This document shows, one piece after another, positions 1 through 11,400 of a DNA stretch of 64,000 nt. Location: assembly GCA_025267735.1 (NCBI GenBank), contig CM046297.1:25694011-25758010 (forward strand). The letters run 5' to 3'. The notes below the pieces were generated by a model. The model was not told where the DNA came from, searched no databases, and was given only the letters and a program-made list of their open reading frames with translations. A program made the position numbers and the translations under genes. This DNA is from Mactra quadrangularis (lineage: Eukaryota > Mollusca > Bivalvia > Venerida > Mactridae). Position 1 is the first letter of the stretch. Each line of letters starts with the position of its first letter.

Positions 1-433
1 AAATAATTTGTGAGCTCTTTACAGACTATCAAATATCCATAGTAATTTAAATTCCTAAACATTGTCAGCCCTTTGAAATGCTCATCTGCACTGCTATGGT
101 CGTTACATTGAAATTTATCAATTATTTTCGCCACTCATACAACAGTTTAACTCCGCCTACATAATCGGCATGGTTGAATTTCAAAAAAATCGACAGTTCA
201 TGATCATGTGTAGACTCGTTGAGCGTGCTTTTCAGTTCTGAAAACAAAGAATGGGATTTTAGAAATTCGAACCATGAAAAATTTGGGTTCTACGAAATTC
301 TCAACGGCTTTCTACGTTCCATACGACATTTTGATAATAATATGAGGAACTCATGTCTCCATAAAATCAGTGGGTTTAAAGTCGCAAAAATTTATGTATA
401 CGTCCGCCATACCTTGATTTGATATATAAATGT
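1..433. other. Intron sequence, nothing recognised
   Basis: AT-rich sequence upstream of the acceptor repeat. No VWC-like frame, RNA gene or mobile-element end was seen. It is inferred to be the end of the BMPER intron preceding exon 740-830. Confidence 0.5.
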
Positions 434-763
434 CTCTTACAGGCTTCCGTAGTGATCCAGTCAAATAAACGATACTGTATGTCATATTTTGTCTCTTACA
501 GGCCTCCGTAGTGACCCAGTCACATAAACACTACTGTTTGTCACATTTTGTCTTTTACAGGCTTCCGTAGTGATCCAGTCAACTAATCAATACTGTTAGT
601 CATATTTTTGTATCTTACAAGACTCCGTAGTGACCCAAACACATAAAAACACTTCATTTCATGTTTTTGTCTCTTACATGCCTTCGTAGTGACACAGTCT
701 CATAAACAATAATGTATGTCATGTTTTTGTCTCTTACAGGCCTCCGTAGTGACCCAGTCACGT
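434..763 (+). repeat. 59-60 bp tandem repeat copying an intron-exon junction
   Basis: Six copies of a unit containing (T)gtctcttacag followed by gcttccgtagtgacccagtca and a short AT-rich spacer. The AG positions are 441-442, 500-501, 559-560, then 619-620 (mutated to AA), 678-679 (mutated to AT) and 738-739. Only the last copy runs into the full exon 740-830. The upstream copies read into stops in the exon frame. Confidence 0.9.
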
Positions 764-830
764 GTACAGTGTTATACTCCATGCTATGACCCAGTTCCAG
801 TACCAGGGCAATGTTGTCCTTCGTGTGAAG
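740..830 (+). CDS. BMPER: BMPER exon: second half of VWC2
   Basis: Acceptor cttacag ends at 739 and donor gtaaga starts at 831. The frame reads [10 protein letters not shown], then [11 protein letters not shown], the Cys pattern of the second half of a VWC domain and close to the equivalent region of vertebrate BMPER VWC2. It starts in phase 0 and ends in phase 1 (one g, completed by ga at 6783 to give Gly). It is the first exon of the gene inside the window. Its first ~23 bases and the preceding intron end are tandemly repeated upstream (436-739). Confidence 0.85.
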
Positions 831-3800
831 GTAAGAAAACACAAGTTTTATAAATATTTACAGAAAAACAAATAAACGTACAAATTAAAACATGTTAACT
901 GAATGTTTTAGCACCATTAATGCCGAAATATCTCAAAACTCAAACTATTTTTTTCGCGCATGTGCACTCCCACGCGAAATGAAAACAGTACGCATGCCTC
1001 ATTTTTGTAGAATAAAATGTACAAAACCGGATGCTTACAAATCACGTTTTACAGGTTTTTATCCTCGTCTCTGTGATGGTTTTTAAATACAACTGCATGT
1101 TTTACAGAAATAACGTCTGACCGTGTAACTAATCATTCGAATGTAATATGGTAACTTTTTACATGAACTGAGTACAAAAAACCTTGTTGAATCACACATT
1201 TAGCATTTTTGTTGACCGGAAAGTACAACGTAAACTGTTGTATGAGTAGGTCAAACTAAGGTGAGAAAGTGTTACAACACAAGCGCTGCGCCACAATTTT
1301 GCGCGGATATATATAGTCATGGGCAATGTTTATCAATGACTGCTACATTTGTCGCTACCTTAACCTTGAATTTTGGGCAAGCTATCAACCAAAAGTGTTT
1401 GCAAATGGTAGCTAATGGGAGCGCTTTTCAGACCTTTTAATCATTTTTTGGTTTGATTAATTCCCGTAGCAACACATTTTATTAGTCATATTCCGGTGGT
1501 AAGTCAACCTATTCACTATTCCTGAAAAGGCTAAATATCTGAAGTTAGTGCTTAACCAGTAAAATAACTGTTACGCATACTTCTTTTAGTGACTGAAACT
1601 GCCCTATATGATTCAGAATCAGTGTTAAGAGGGGTAGTAGACTTGTGTGCTACCGACTGAGCTAGCCGTGAGGATAGATCTTTTAATAAACGTCCGTTAT
1701 GAAACGAACCGATATGGTACGAACCGTGTCATACCGTGAGCAAATACAGCTGAACGTGCATATGAATTCATTAAAACCGAATTCTAAACCAACATTTCTC
1801 TTTGCGTACTACTTGTTAAAAACTTAGAATTTTGCCATTATATGTAATACCTATGATGTCGTTAAATGACATAATAATATGTTCATTGACTGAGTTCAGA
1901 GCTCTTTGGTTATAGGGTAAATTTCATGCTAAAACATAGGATTTCTTCGTCAGATGATAGGCCAGCTTAGAAAACTGTATTTTTGAAGGCAGCATTTCGT
2001 AATACTGTGATACCTAGCCTATTGCTCTAGGAGAGCGGGCATGGCCGAGCGTTTACGGCGTTGGACTTGCAATTATTGAATAACAAATAGCCAGATCTGT
2101 CGCCATTTCGAATGTACTCTATTTGTTTCCTCGGACAATAAACTTTATCCTACTAGCTCTGTGCTTCGAGACCAGGAAGCTGACTCGGACGTGATAAATG
2201 TAAGATCTTGTTTCACAATCGAGCTGAAGTATTGTAGAATAAACTAAAATTGCTTGAAAAGAGAACATGGCCTCAAGTTGTATAACCCCTGCTCATTACT
2301 TTATTGTATGTAAGTTTTGTCATTGGATAGACCATATTGCACAACAAGTTATTGCCCTATTATATATTATTTGATTGAACTTAAACTGAGTGGCGAATGT
2401 CGGTCGGCATTGCTTAAAAAATGACTTCTTATATTATTACGTAATTGATGTACGGCATTTAGCGACATCGTAAATCAAAGCATTGTAAACATAGATTAAA
2501 ATTGTAATACTTGCGACATGAACTATTTACAACTATGTCTGACCACAATTGACATTGTACTCAACGATTATAAGTTTTGTTTTTGGCTTGTTTTCAATAA
2601 TGCAAAGTTAAGAAGACGTTAATAAGGGTGTATACAAACAATTTGTACTCAAGTCTTAAGAGCCTGCCCGAAATCAATCGATTGATGGGCTTTTAAACGT
2701 TATCTCCTTAAATAAAAATCAAATATTTTCTAACAAGTGGTTATGATTTTGGACAGAGCTTAGATGTAGTCCCACAAAGATGGGTATCTCAGACCAATGT
2801 GATTTATGTTGTTTTAAATACCCGCGTATTATTTAAACAAACCGCAAGGTAAACGTAAACACTTTAAGGCAAAGGGGTCGCGAAAACTCATTAAAATAAT
2901 CGAACGTCTGTAAACGAGGAATAATCTTAAAATTATTCGATAGTAAATAAATAAATTGAAGATATTTAATAAAAATGGTCATCATTTGATGGGATATCCT
3001 GTAAAAGTTACTCTTTACTGGCTGAGGATTTATAAAACATAGTAATGTGGCGTCGAGGAAGATTTTTCGCTAAGTCTTTTGTACGAGTTATTTTTGAATA
3101 GGACATTTTTTGTGGCAATATCTCTTCAAATATGCCCCTCTTGTCTTGAAATTAAAACGTACTCAAACACTTATCCCAGACCTGTTGAAATACCATTGAT
3201 ATATTAAATCAACAATGAATAAAGGGGATTTATAATATTTTAAGTGTTGTACAGAAGGCGTGGTTTACCTGACTTACGAGGGCAATAGAACAGTATATTT
3301 TATTTGTCTCTTTCGAAGTTTATTTTGTATGTTATTAAAATCTGGTAGCTCAAGTTTTGTATTGACTGTAAAAGACACTTTGTGCTCGAGATTATTTAAG
3401 TATGGTCGTCTTTTTTCATCTCCGAGACGAAGAGCGATCTTATTACAAATAATATGAATATGAATAAAAATTTGACAAAAATATTCCTACAGGCTGCTCG
3501 TCTTTATGAATGAAATTATTGTAGTTTTCATTTTTGATTGATTTACAAAATCTAATGCTGGATTTAGGTTCAACATTATTCATATTTTTCACCTAAACTT
3601 GGTTTTATGTTTTGTGACATCTTATTTGATAAAACGAAAGTAAATTTCTATCTGCTTGTAAAAGCGTTTAGATTTGCAGATGTCGTCTTTATGATTATTA
3701 TGAATGCTAATTTTTTTTTTGTTAATTTAATTCAAGTGTATGACAAAAACATGATATGCACACTATGTCTTCTTATGTAAATCATATTCATTTTTTATAA

Positions 3801-6800
3801 ATTTCATTTAACCTTATATACGCTTTGAAAAACACTTTTTTGAACTGTAAAGGTGTGACCGCAGTAGTAGAGCGAATGATTTCCAATCATAGATTTCTCG
3901 GGTTCGATTCCCGACCAAAGCGGGTTATGCCATTCTATACCATCGTCGAAACCCAACAGTACTCATGCTTTGACGAATAAAAACCTGGGTTACCGAGTAT
4001 GCTCTATTTAGTTTATTTAAACAAGTCAAATATTATATGAATAATGCTGTTCACAAAGTCGGATTCGAATCCCCTCCGGGTCAGTCATATCCTTCCATGA
4101 AAAGTTAACAATAAGTATAGGATAGAGCATGAGTGGCAGTTTGATATGGGATTTATCAACGAGCGAAGCGAGTTGATAAATCCCATATCAAACTGCTACG
4201 AGTATTCTATCCGACTTAGACAACGGGTATGAAATTATAAGTTTATAATGTCCATTTTCATTTATTTTGTCACGGGTTTATACTATTGCCATCTTTTAGC
4301 CGCATAAAACTCAGAATAATATAGTGGGCCTTTAACTTAAACAAACGATATTAAATTTTGAGTCGAGAATTTCGTGCGAAAGCTAATTAAAACTCATAAA
4401 CACAATTAGATAGAGTTATTCATGAATGTAAATAATATTAATGTGCCCATGTACGTAATATGCAGTTAAATAATTATAAAGGATTCAAATTAACAATCAT
4501 TTTTTGAATAATCACTGTGGTGATTCGTCATAGGAATAATTCTTTATCACTGAACTAAATACTGTTTTGGCTAACCAAGAGCGCTATTAGGCTGTAAGTA
4601 CATGTTATTGTTTTATATATTTCATCACTTTCTAACATTGTTATAACTAGTAAACGTGTGAACATTCAATTTAGACCATATTTCTCATAAAAATAATGTA
4701 AGATAAAAAGTACAAAAAGAAAAATATAGAAAAAATAAGAAAATAGTACGGTCAAGATTTAAAAAGCTTAAAAGTCTTACTATTTGTAATTAAAAACTAC
4801 ATTAAATTGGCACAAAGGGAGGCAACAATGGCAAGTGCTTAGATCCTATTTAACTCCCTTGCCTATGTAAATCGTATTAGATAATTTTAAATATACGCCC
4901 CGGGGGCATGTTTATGATTTTAAACACAGGGTATAGAAATATACAAAATATAACGCGTGACTGTATAAATTTTGTTTTTGATTAATTTAATAAGTCTTCA
5001 ATATATTTTTGTAACACTATTTAAATATCTAGTTAAATAATAAACAAAGAATCTGCAAGCTTAAGTAAGACAGAATTAGACACCAATTGAATTTAATTGA
5101 CATAATATACTGCTTACTATGACAACCAATTCGTTAGTATTTAACTTTTGATAGAAAACATCACAGTTTTAATGTGTATGTCGTTATTTTGACTTAAATG
5201 TCATACATATAGCCAAGCGTTTGCCTCCTTTAAGCGAAGCATTGACTGGCTCTGGTCGTTCCTAAACACCATGTCATTCCTTTTTTCATAGAGAATGGAA
5301 ATAAGGCTTGGTTACCAGAGCTGTTAATGTTTTGCTAGGAGTTGGCTTACGCTGTTGATTTTGGTGTTTGTCTCCGAATGGAGACGAACCGATCTGCATG
5401 AGTCGTGCATGTGGTCGCACGATCATGGCGCTTTATTTCCTGTCTCATTTAATTCCCCTCAAAATATTTAAAGTAAGAAGGCATACTTAATTATATTTGA
5501 CTATCAGTTAAATAAAATTAGATCCTATTTGATCCAATTAGTTCCTAATGTAATTGACCGAAGTATCTAATCTGTTACACATTTACTATAGGTTAATTTA
5601 TTTAGTTGGAATTTCTCAAAACAATTGCCCATCGAGTTCCTTTCCACAAATGTCTTACTTCTAACAATCATATCACGAGGGGTTTAATAGACAGGAAATG
5701 GTGCCAATGCAGTTTCACATTTATATATATCACATAATCTGCAAAATTACATAGTTATACGTACGCAAATTTCAAACCAGTACGGTATGTGTACAAAATA
5801 ACATTACGTGTAAGTGTTAACGTTAAAATAAAACAATCCAGTCCACTTCATCAATTTTCAAAACATGGCACATGAGTCCATACTATTGTGGTACAGTGAC
5901 AAAGTATTAATTCTTGTGAGGACTTAAATTAAAACAAATTAACAGTTAATTTCTCAAAACTTTGGTTTGCTTTCAAATTAATACAGATAAGCTTGTTGAA
6001 ACATTTCACCTTGGAAATCTACATATATATACTCAGCAGTTGATTGTATTTAAACTGATAATGGGGTGGATCTAGACTTTTTACAATGGATTGTACTATT
6101 TCATGACTTATGCTAGTCGACCAATGAGACCATGAATAAAATCTTTCCTTTTTTCATTGCCGCTTTGAATACAAACTATAACATTGCGTTTTGTTCTTAG
6201 TGTGCACCTAACTTGAAAAGTCTGGATCCACCCCATACTTTCGCGCACTGTTTTCTCGAGTTTTAAGCACGGAAAAAAACGGTCTGATAATATCAAACAC
6301 TTAACCGTGTGGTATGAGATTTATCAAACACTTTTTAAGCAATTTGATTGGCTGAGAGGGGGCACCGTTGTCTAATAAAAATTAGGCCGCCAGTACTAAA
6401 ACAGTGCATTCAGTCACCGTGAAATTATTCAAGCTTCGACAGTTGAGAAAAAACGGACAATACCAAAACCCAAAATAATTTTATTATTACCACCCAATAC
6501 GAGTCTGACCAAACTACACAACACAATACACGCACGTGTCGTTAGTAAGGCAACCATCAAATTGACCATGCTTCGATATCGCGTGTAGGACCTACCCAGT
6601 ATGTGTTGAAGTGAGCTTATATTTACGGTGACAAGTTGGAATTATCCAAACTGTGTTGTATTGAAATAAACGACTAAAATATTGTGCGGTGATAATATAA
6701 TATATTCAGACTTGTGTATTATATAATGTTATGGAATATATTATATTTGTAATATTCATATTATTTCTATCGTTGACTACAGGATGTTATTTCGATGGCA

Positions 6801-8396
6801 GAAGATTCAAAGATGGCGACTCATTCAGTTTATCTACGGATCCATGTGTACAATGTTCCTGTAAAGTAAGTTACTTTTTCAGAGATATCCTATTATTGTT
6901 TAATTTTATTCAACTGACTTTGGTGCACACATTAACCCCGCTGATATAAATACTCAAAAAATTGTGTTCGATAATTCCTTCATATAAATGCGGATATCTA
7001 TTTCTTATCAATTGTGAGTAGAGCATTGTAGTAAGTATTTAAATCAGCAATGTTAATGTAATACGTCGCTGACATTTTAAAACAAATCAACAAACGTAGT
7101 AAGGCCTGTTTTCGTCATTACATAAGGCCTTTTACATTGCACTGCTATCTATATCGTAATTCGTTTGATAATATGCTATTTTAGATCCGTTTTATCAATG
7201 CGTTTAAGTATGATTAATTCTATATAACACTATTCGTAAATTATCGTAAGTTTTTTTGTATTATGTTGCACTCAGTCCCGTCTACCGACTAGCATACGAG
7301 CGACATTCGTTGTTTAAATACATATGCATAATTATAAATAAAAACATATATCGCAATTACATGTAACGACGAAATAATCTATTATCTATTTAATAGATCG
7401 TGCATTCACGAGCGTTGGTTATATTCTTTAAAGAATCAATGTAACACGTTTAGAAAAAAAAAGATAATTGTAATCCATTTATTGTTTCACTTCATTTATG
7501 TGTTGCGTACAATCCATTGCGAGTATGATATTGAATTATCTTTGATTTAGTCCTTTTGAAATGCTTCTTATCATAATGAATGTAAATAATTATCTCGTCA
7601 AATAATACATAATTATATGTCAATGTAGTTGAGCTTATGTCAAAGGGAAACAACTCGTACATATAGTTCTAGTGTCAGTTACGGTTATCTCCCTTTGTAT
7701 ATTAACCATGACTATACGTCGAGCTCGAAAATAGAAAATAACAATACTTATGTCCATTTTCTTGTCTTACGAGTTAAAACAAATATTTTATGTTTTAGTT
7801 GTACTTCGTCACCGTACGGGGACTACAGTTTCATTTTTTATTGCGTTAACTTTTTTTATGTATTCACTGCCTTGCATATACATTTTGTCATACATCTCTG
7901 TACATTTTCATCGAATAATAACTACACGTGCTTTTAACAACTTAGTAGGAAGGCGATTTTGATTCCAATGTTCCTACAAATGATGTCATGAGTGCCTAGA
8001 ATGAAAAAAAACTATACTTACTCTAATTTTTTTTCAATTTGAGTTTCGCCGATTCACGACTAGTTTTGTTAGTTAGGTTACGCACGGCTTCTGACTGATT
8101 TTCGTTGACACTTTTTAAGTCAAACGCTTTTTAAGCGCTTAACTTATTACGACCATCTCAACATTCGTTTCGAGTTTAGCCAACCCAAGTCTAAGACAAA
8201 GTAGTTCTTCCGACCTCTATTTTACCACAACCACGCAATTTTCTTTCATAGTATGTACAAATTGTCTCTATTCTACGAAATTACAGACAAAAGTGCATCA
8301 TATGGAACATAAAATCATTCAAAACAAGCTGTCCCAAAGTTTTCGTTTTTAGCTCGACTTTACGAAGTAATGTAGAGCTCTCCTACTCGCCCCAGC

Positions 8397-8427
<31 letters not shown>

Positions 8428-11400
8428 TCCACACTTCTGATTAAAGTTTTTGTGCAGTAAAATACTTTCTTCTATATCTTTGTTATTTCTTAAGATATTA
8501 ACTTCAAACTTTAAATATATGTTCCTTACTATCAACCACATCTCATGTGACAAGGTCCATAACTCCAAACACATTTTTTCAAGAATTATCTCCCCTTGAA
8601 CTGATTGAAGTTTTTGTGCACAGATTAAAGTTTTTGTGCAGTAAAATACTTTCTTCTGTATCTTTGTTATTTCTTAAGATATTAACTTCAAACTTTAAAT
8701 ATATGTTCCTTTCTATCAACCACATCTCATGTGACATGGTCCATAACTCCGAATGCATTTTTTTTCAGAATTATCTCCCCTTGAACTTAGAGTTTTCTTT
8801 AAAAAATGTTTGTTTTTACTGCAACTGTTTTATTTCTTTAGGTATTGATTTCAAACTTTAAATATATGTTCCTTATTATCAACCACATATCATGTGACAA
8901 GGTCCATAACTCCGAATGCATTTTTTTCAGAATTATCTCCCCTTGAACTTATAGTTTTCTTTAATAAATATTTGTTTTTACTGCAACTGTTTTATTTCTT
9001 TAGGTATTGATTTTAAATATATGTTTCTTATTATCAACCACATCTCATGTGACAAGGTTCATAACTCCAAATATATTTTTTTCAGAATTATCTCCCCTTG
9101 AAATTAGAGTTTTCTTTAAAAAATGTTTGTTTTACTGCAACTGTTTAATTTCTTCAGGTATTGACTTCAAACTTTAGATATATGTTCCTTATTATCAACC
9201 ACATCTCATGTGACAAGATTCATAACTCCTTATACATTTTTTCAGAGTTATCCCCCTTGAACTTATAGTTTTCTATTTCTTTCTTTTTTTTTTCTTTGAA
9301 TTTGTTAAGTTTATATTTTCAAATTTTAAAATATGTATGTTCCTTATCATCAACCACATCTCCTGTGACAAACACTTACTAAGTCGAGCATGCTGTCTCC
9401 TCTGACAGCTCTTGTTTATTTTACTAGTACTCGCTTACCCTTCGACAAGGAATGGACGACTTTTCAATCTACATGTACCGAGAATATGGATATGAACATT
9501 GAATATTGACGGACGCCGCCATGAATCGAACCCTTGACCTTTTGAGTCAACCACGACGCGGCTTTTACACAACCGAATCAACAATTTAAAACTGAAGTCA
9601 TTTGTATTTTTTTTTATTTTCAGGGCGGAAGCGTTTCATGTACAAAACAAACTTGTCCATTGTTGAACTGTCCAAAAGAATTCGTTTATAACGTCAGAGG
9701 GGAGTGCTGCCCCAAGTGTAAAGGTAAGTATGTTATTAATTAATGGGCGAGTTTCCTAAGCATATCGCTAGCTAGCGCTTTGTGCGACCCTGGTACCTTT
9801 CTTACACCAAAAGGGATACGTATGTGATATCAAATCAAGGGTACCAGGGGGGAGCAAAGTGCTAGCTAGCGATATGCTTGAGAAACTCACCCTACGTCTA
9901 GGCTGGAACTTTATTGGCGTTGGCTCATTTCTATATTCAGTTACATATATGCTAATTATTTCCGGCATTTGTTGTATCTCTTTGCTTTTTCCTCGTCTAG
10001 TTACTTCACTCGAAGCGCGTCTGGCTCCGAATTTGGTCATATTTTCGATTCCCATGTTGGGATTTCAGCCTTTATCATTCATCCTATTCCTACAGCCGTT
10101 ATCTCTTTTTTATTTCTGAGTATTCGCTGAATTAGTTGGAAGTAGAATGGTTCCAAGGAGAATTTGATATCTGACTTTGTTCATAGCTTCTAAAATTTCG
10201 AGAAAACAATTCCGAGGTTGTTGTTTTTTTCATTTTGTGAGTTGAAATAAAATCAACTCGAAACTTTCGATGTGAAATTTGCAAGTCAATTTTTGGGGTT
10301 AAATTTGAGCCCTGATTTAACCAATATAAACTATTGATGCATTAATTAAACCAATGTAAACTAAAATGTATTTGGATGAACTTATATAATACTTTAATTA
10401 AACCAATATAGACTAATATGCCTTTAATTGAATTAAAATAAACTGAAAAAACACCACATCTTAATCACCTATACGAGTATTCGTCCTTATGAACTAGGGA
10501 TGATGGTTATATAAGGCACGTGCATTCATTCACTTGTAGTAACCTTTAAATTGTATGTGTACCTCTTAGGGCTGTGGATCGTTGAGCAAGTGGCGATCCG
10601 ATCCGAACCACGATTCATGTGTAGCGATTCACGAATCGAACCACGAATCGCTTGTTAATGGAAAAACATACAGAATTCATGTAATAGAAAGAGTTAGTGA
10701 AGAATTACAGGAGTTTTTACTGTATGGAAAACCATGTACTCCAAACATGTCTATTACCAGACGTGTTATGGACATTTTCAGTGATAACATTTTTGTTTAA
10801 ATGTGTATCAATCGAATTTTGAATCAAGATTGTTCGGTCCCTACATGAATTTAAGTCTACATCAGAAGTGCGACTCGTTTTCAGTAGTAATTAAGCTGAA
10901 AATGTTCTTTCATTTTTTTCCAAAAAATAGATCGCGATCCGACGATTTCGGACATGACGAGTATTCGTACTCGATTTTCTGTTCGGGATCGCGAATATCC
11001 GAGTACTCGGATACTCGCCGCAGCCCTAGTACCTCTGAAATGTTTTACAACTTTATGGTGAAGATCTTATATAATGAGGACATTGTTAGAAACGGAATAC
11101 TTAATGGCGGCAAATTGTTTGGAAAGATTTTCAAAATCTGAAACTGTCAATTCAGTGTAAAACTTCAGTCCCGGTAAAGGCCTTTACATTTAAGTTCATT
11201 TATTTTAAACATTGACATAACTTTGTCTAAATTATTTTCGACAGTCCTAAAACTTTGGTATACTCCCGCCATAATGTTGGAACGCCAAGATTCAATTACC
11301 GCTTTTCCGAGACAAAAGAAATCGCGTTTGCATATATGATTTAATTTATTTGTGATGGCTGACGGTGATAATTTCTTCTAATATTTTCTCAATGAAACAT

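Larger units (their letters stand above)
831..6782 (+). other. BMPER intron (about 5.95 kb)
   Basis: From donor gtaaga at 831 to acceptor gactacag ending at 6782. It holds SINE copies (about 1435-1675, 2030-2245, 3849-3990), a hairpin (4120-4212) and a 175 bp inverted-repeat element (6061-6235). The rest is AT-rich sequence without recognisable content. Confidence 0.75.
6866..9623 (+). other. BMPER intron (2.76 kb)
   Basis: Contains a GC-rich hexamer run (8395-8430), a tandem repeat of about 160 bp (8431-9385) and a decayed SINE fragment (about 9420-9590, minus). From 6866 to 8394 nothing else is recognised. Confidence 0.7.

Noticed and set aside
434..763. Regular direct repeats resembling a CRISPR array
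   Set aside because: Units are contiguous 59-60 bp copies with no unique spacers, they contain a eukaryotic splice acceptor and exon start, and the genome is metazoan.
7629..7962. Two overlapping plus-strand frames of 70-102 codons
   Set aside because: Low-complexity hydrophobic/aromatic content from T-rich intron DNA; no domain, no splice context, inside the BMPER intron.
8383..8861. Frames on both strands over the tandem array
   Set aside because: They arise from the hexamer run and the 160 bp repeat and change with each repeat unit.
9768..10119. Frames of 86-95 codons on both strands
   Set aside because: They overlap the hairpin MITE and adjacent intron; no recognisable protein.
10582..11141. 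Frames of 72 and 112 codons
   Set aside because: They lie inside or run out of the non-autonomous hAT element and show no transposase motifs.
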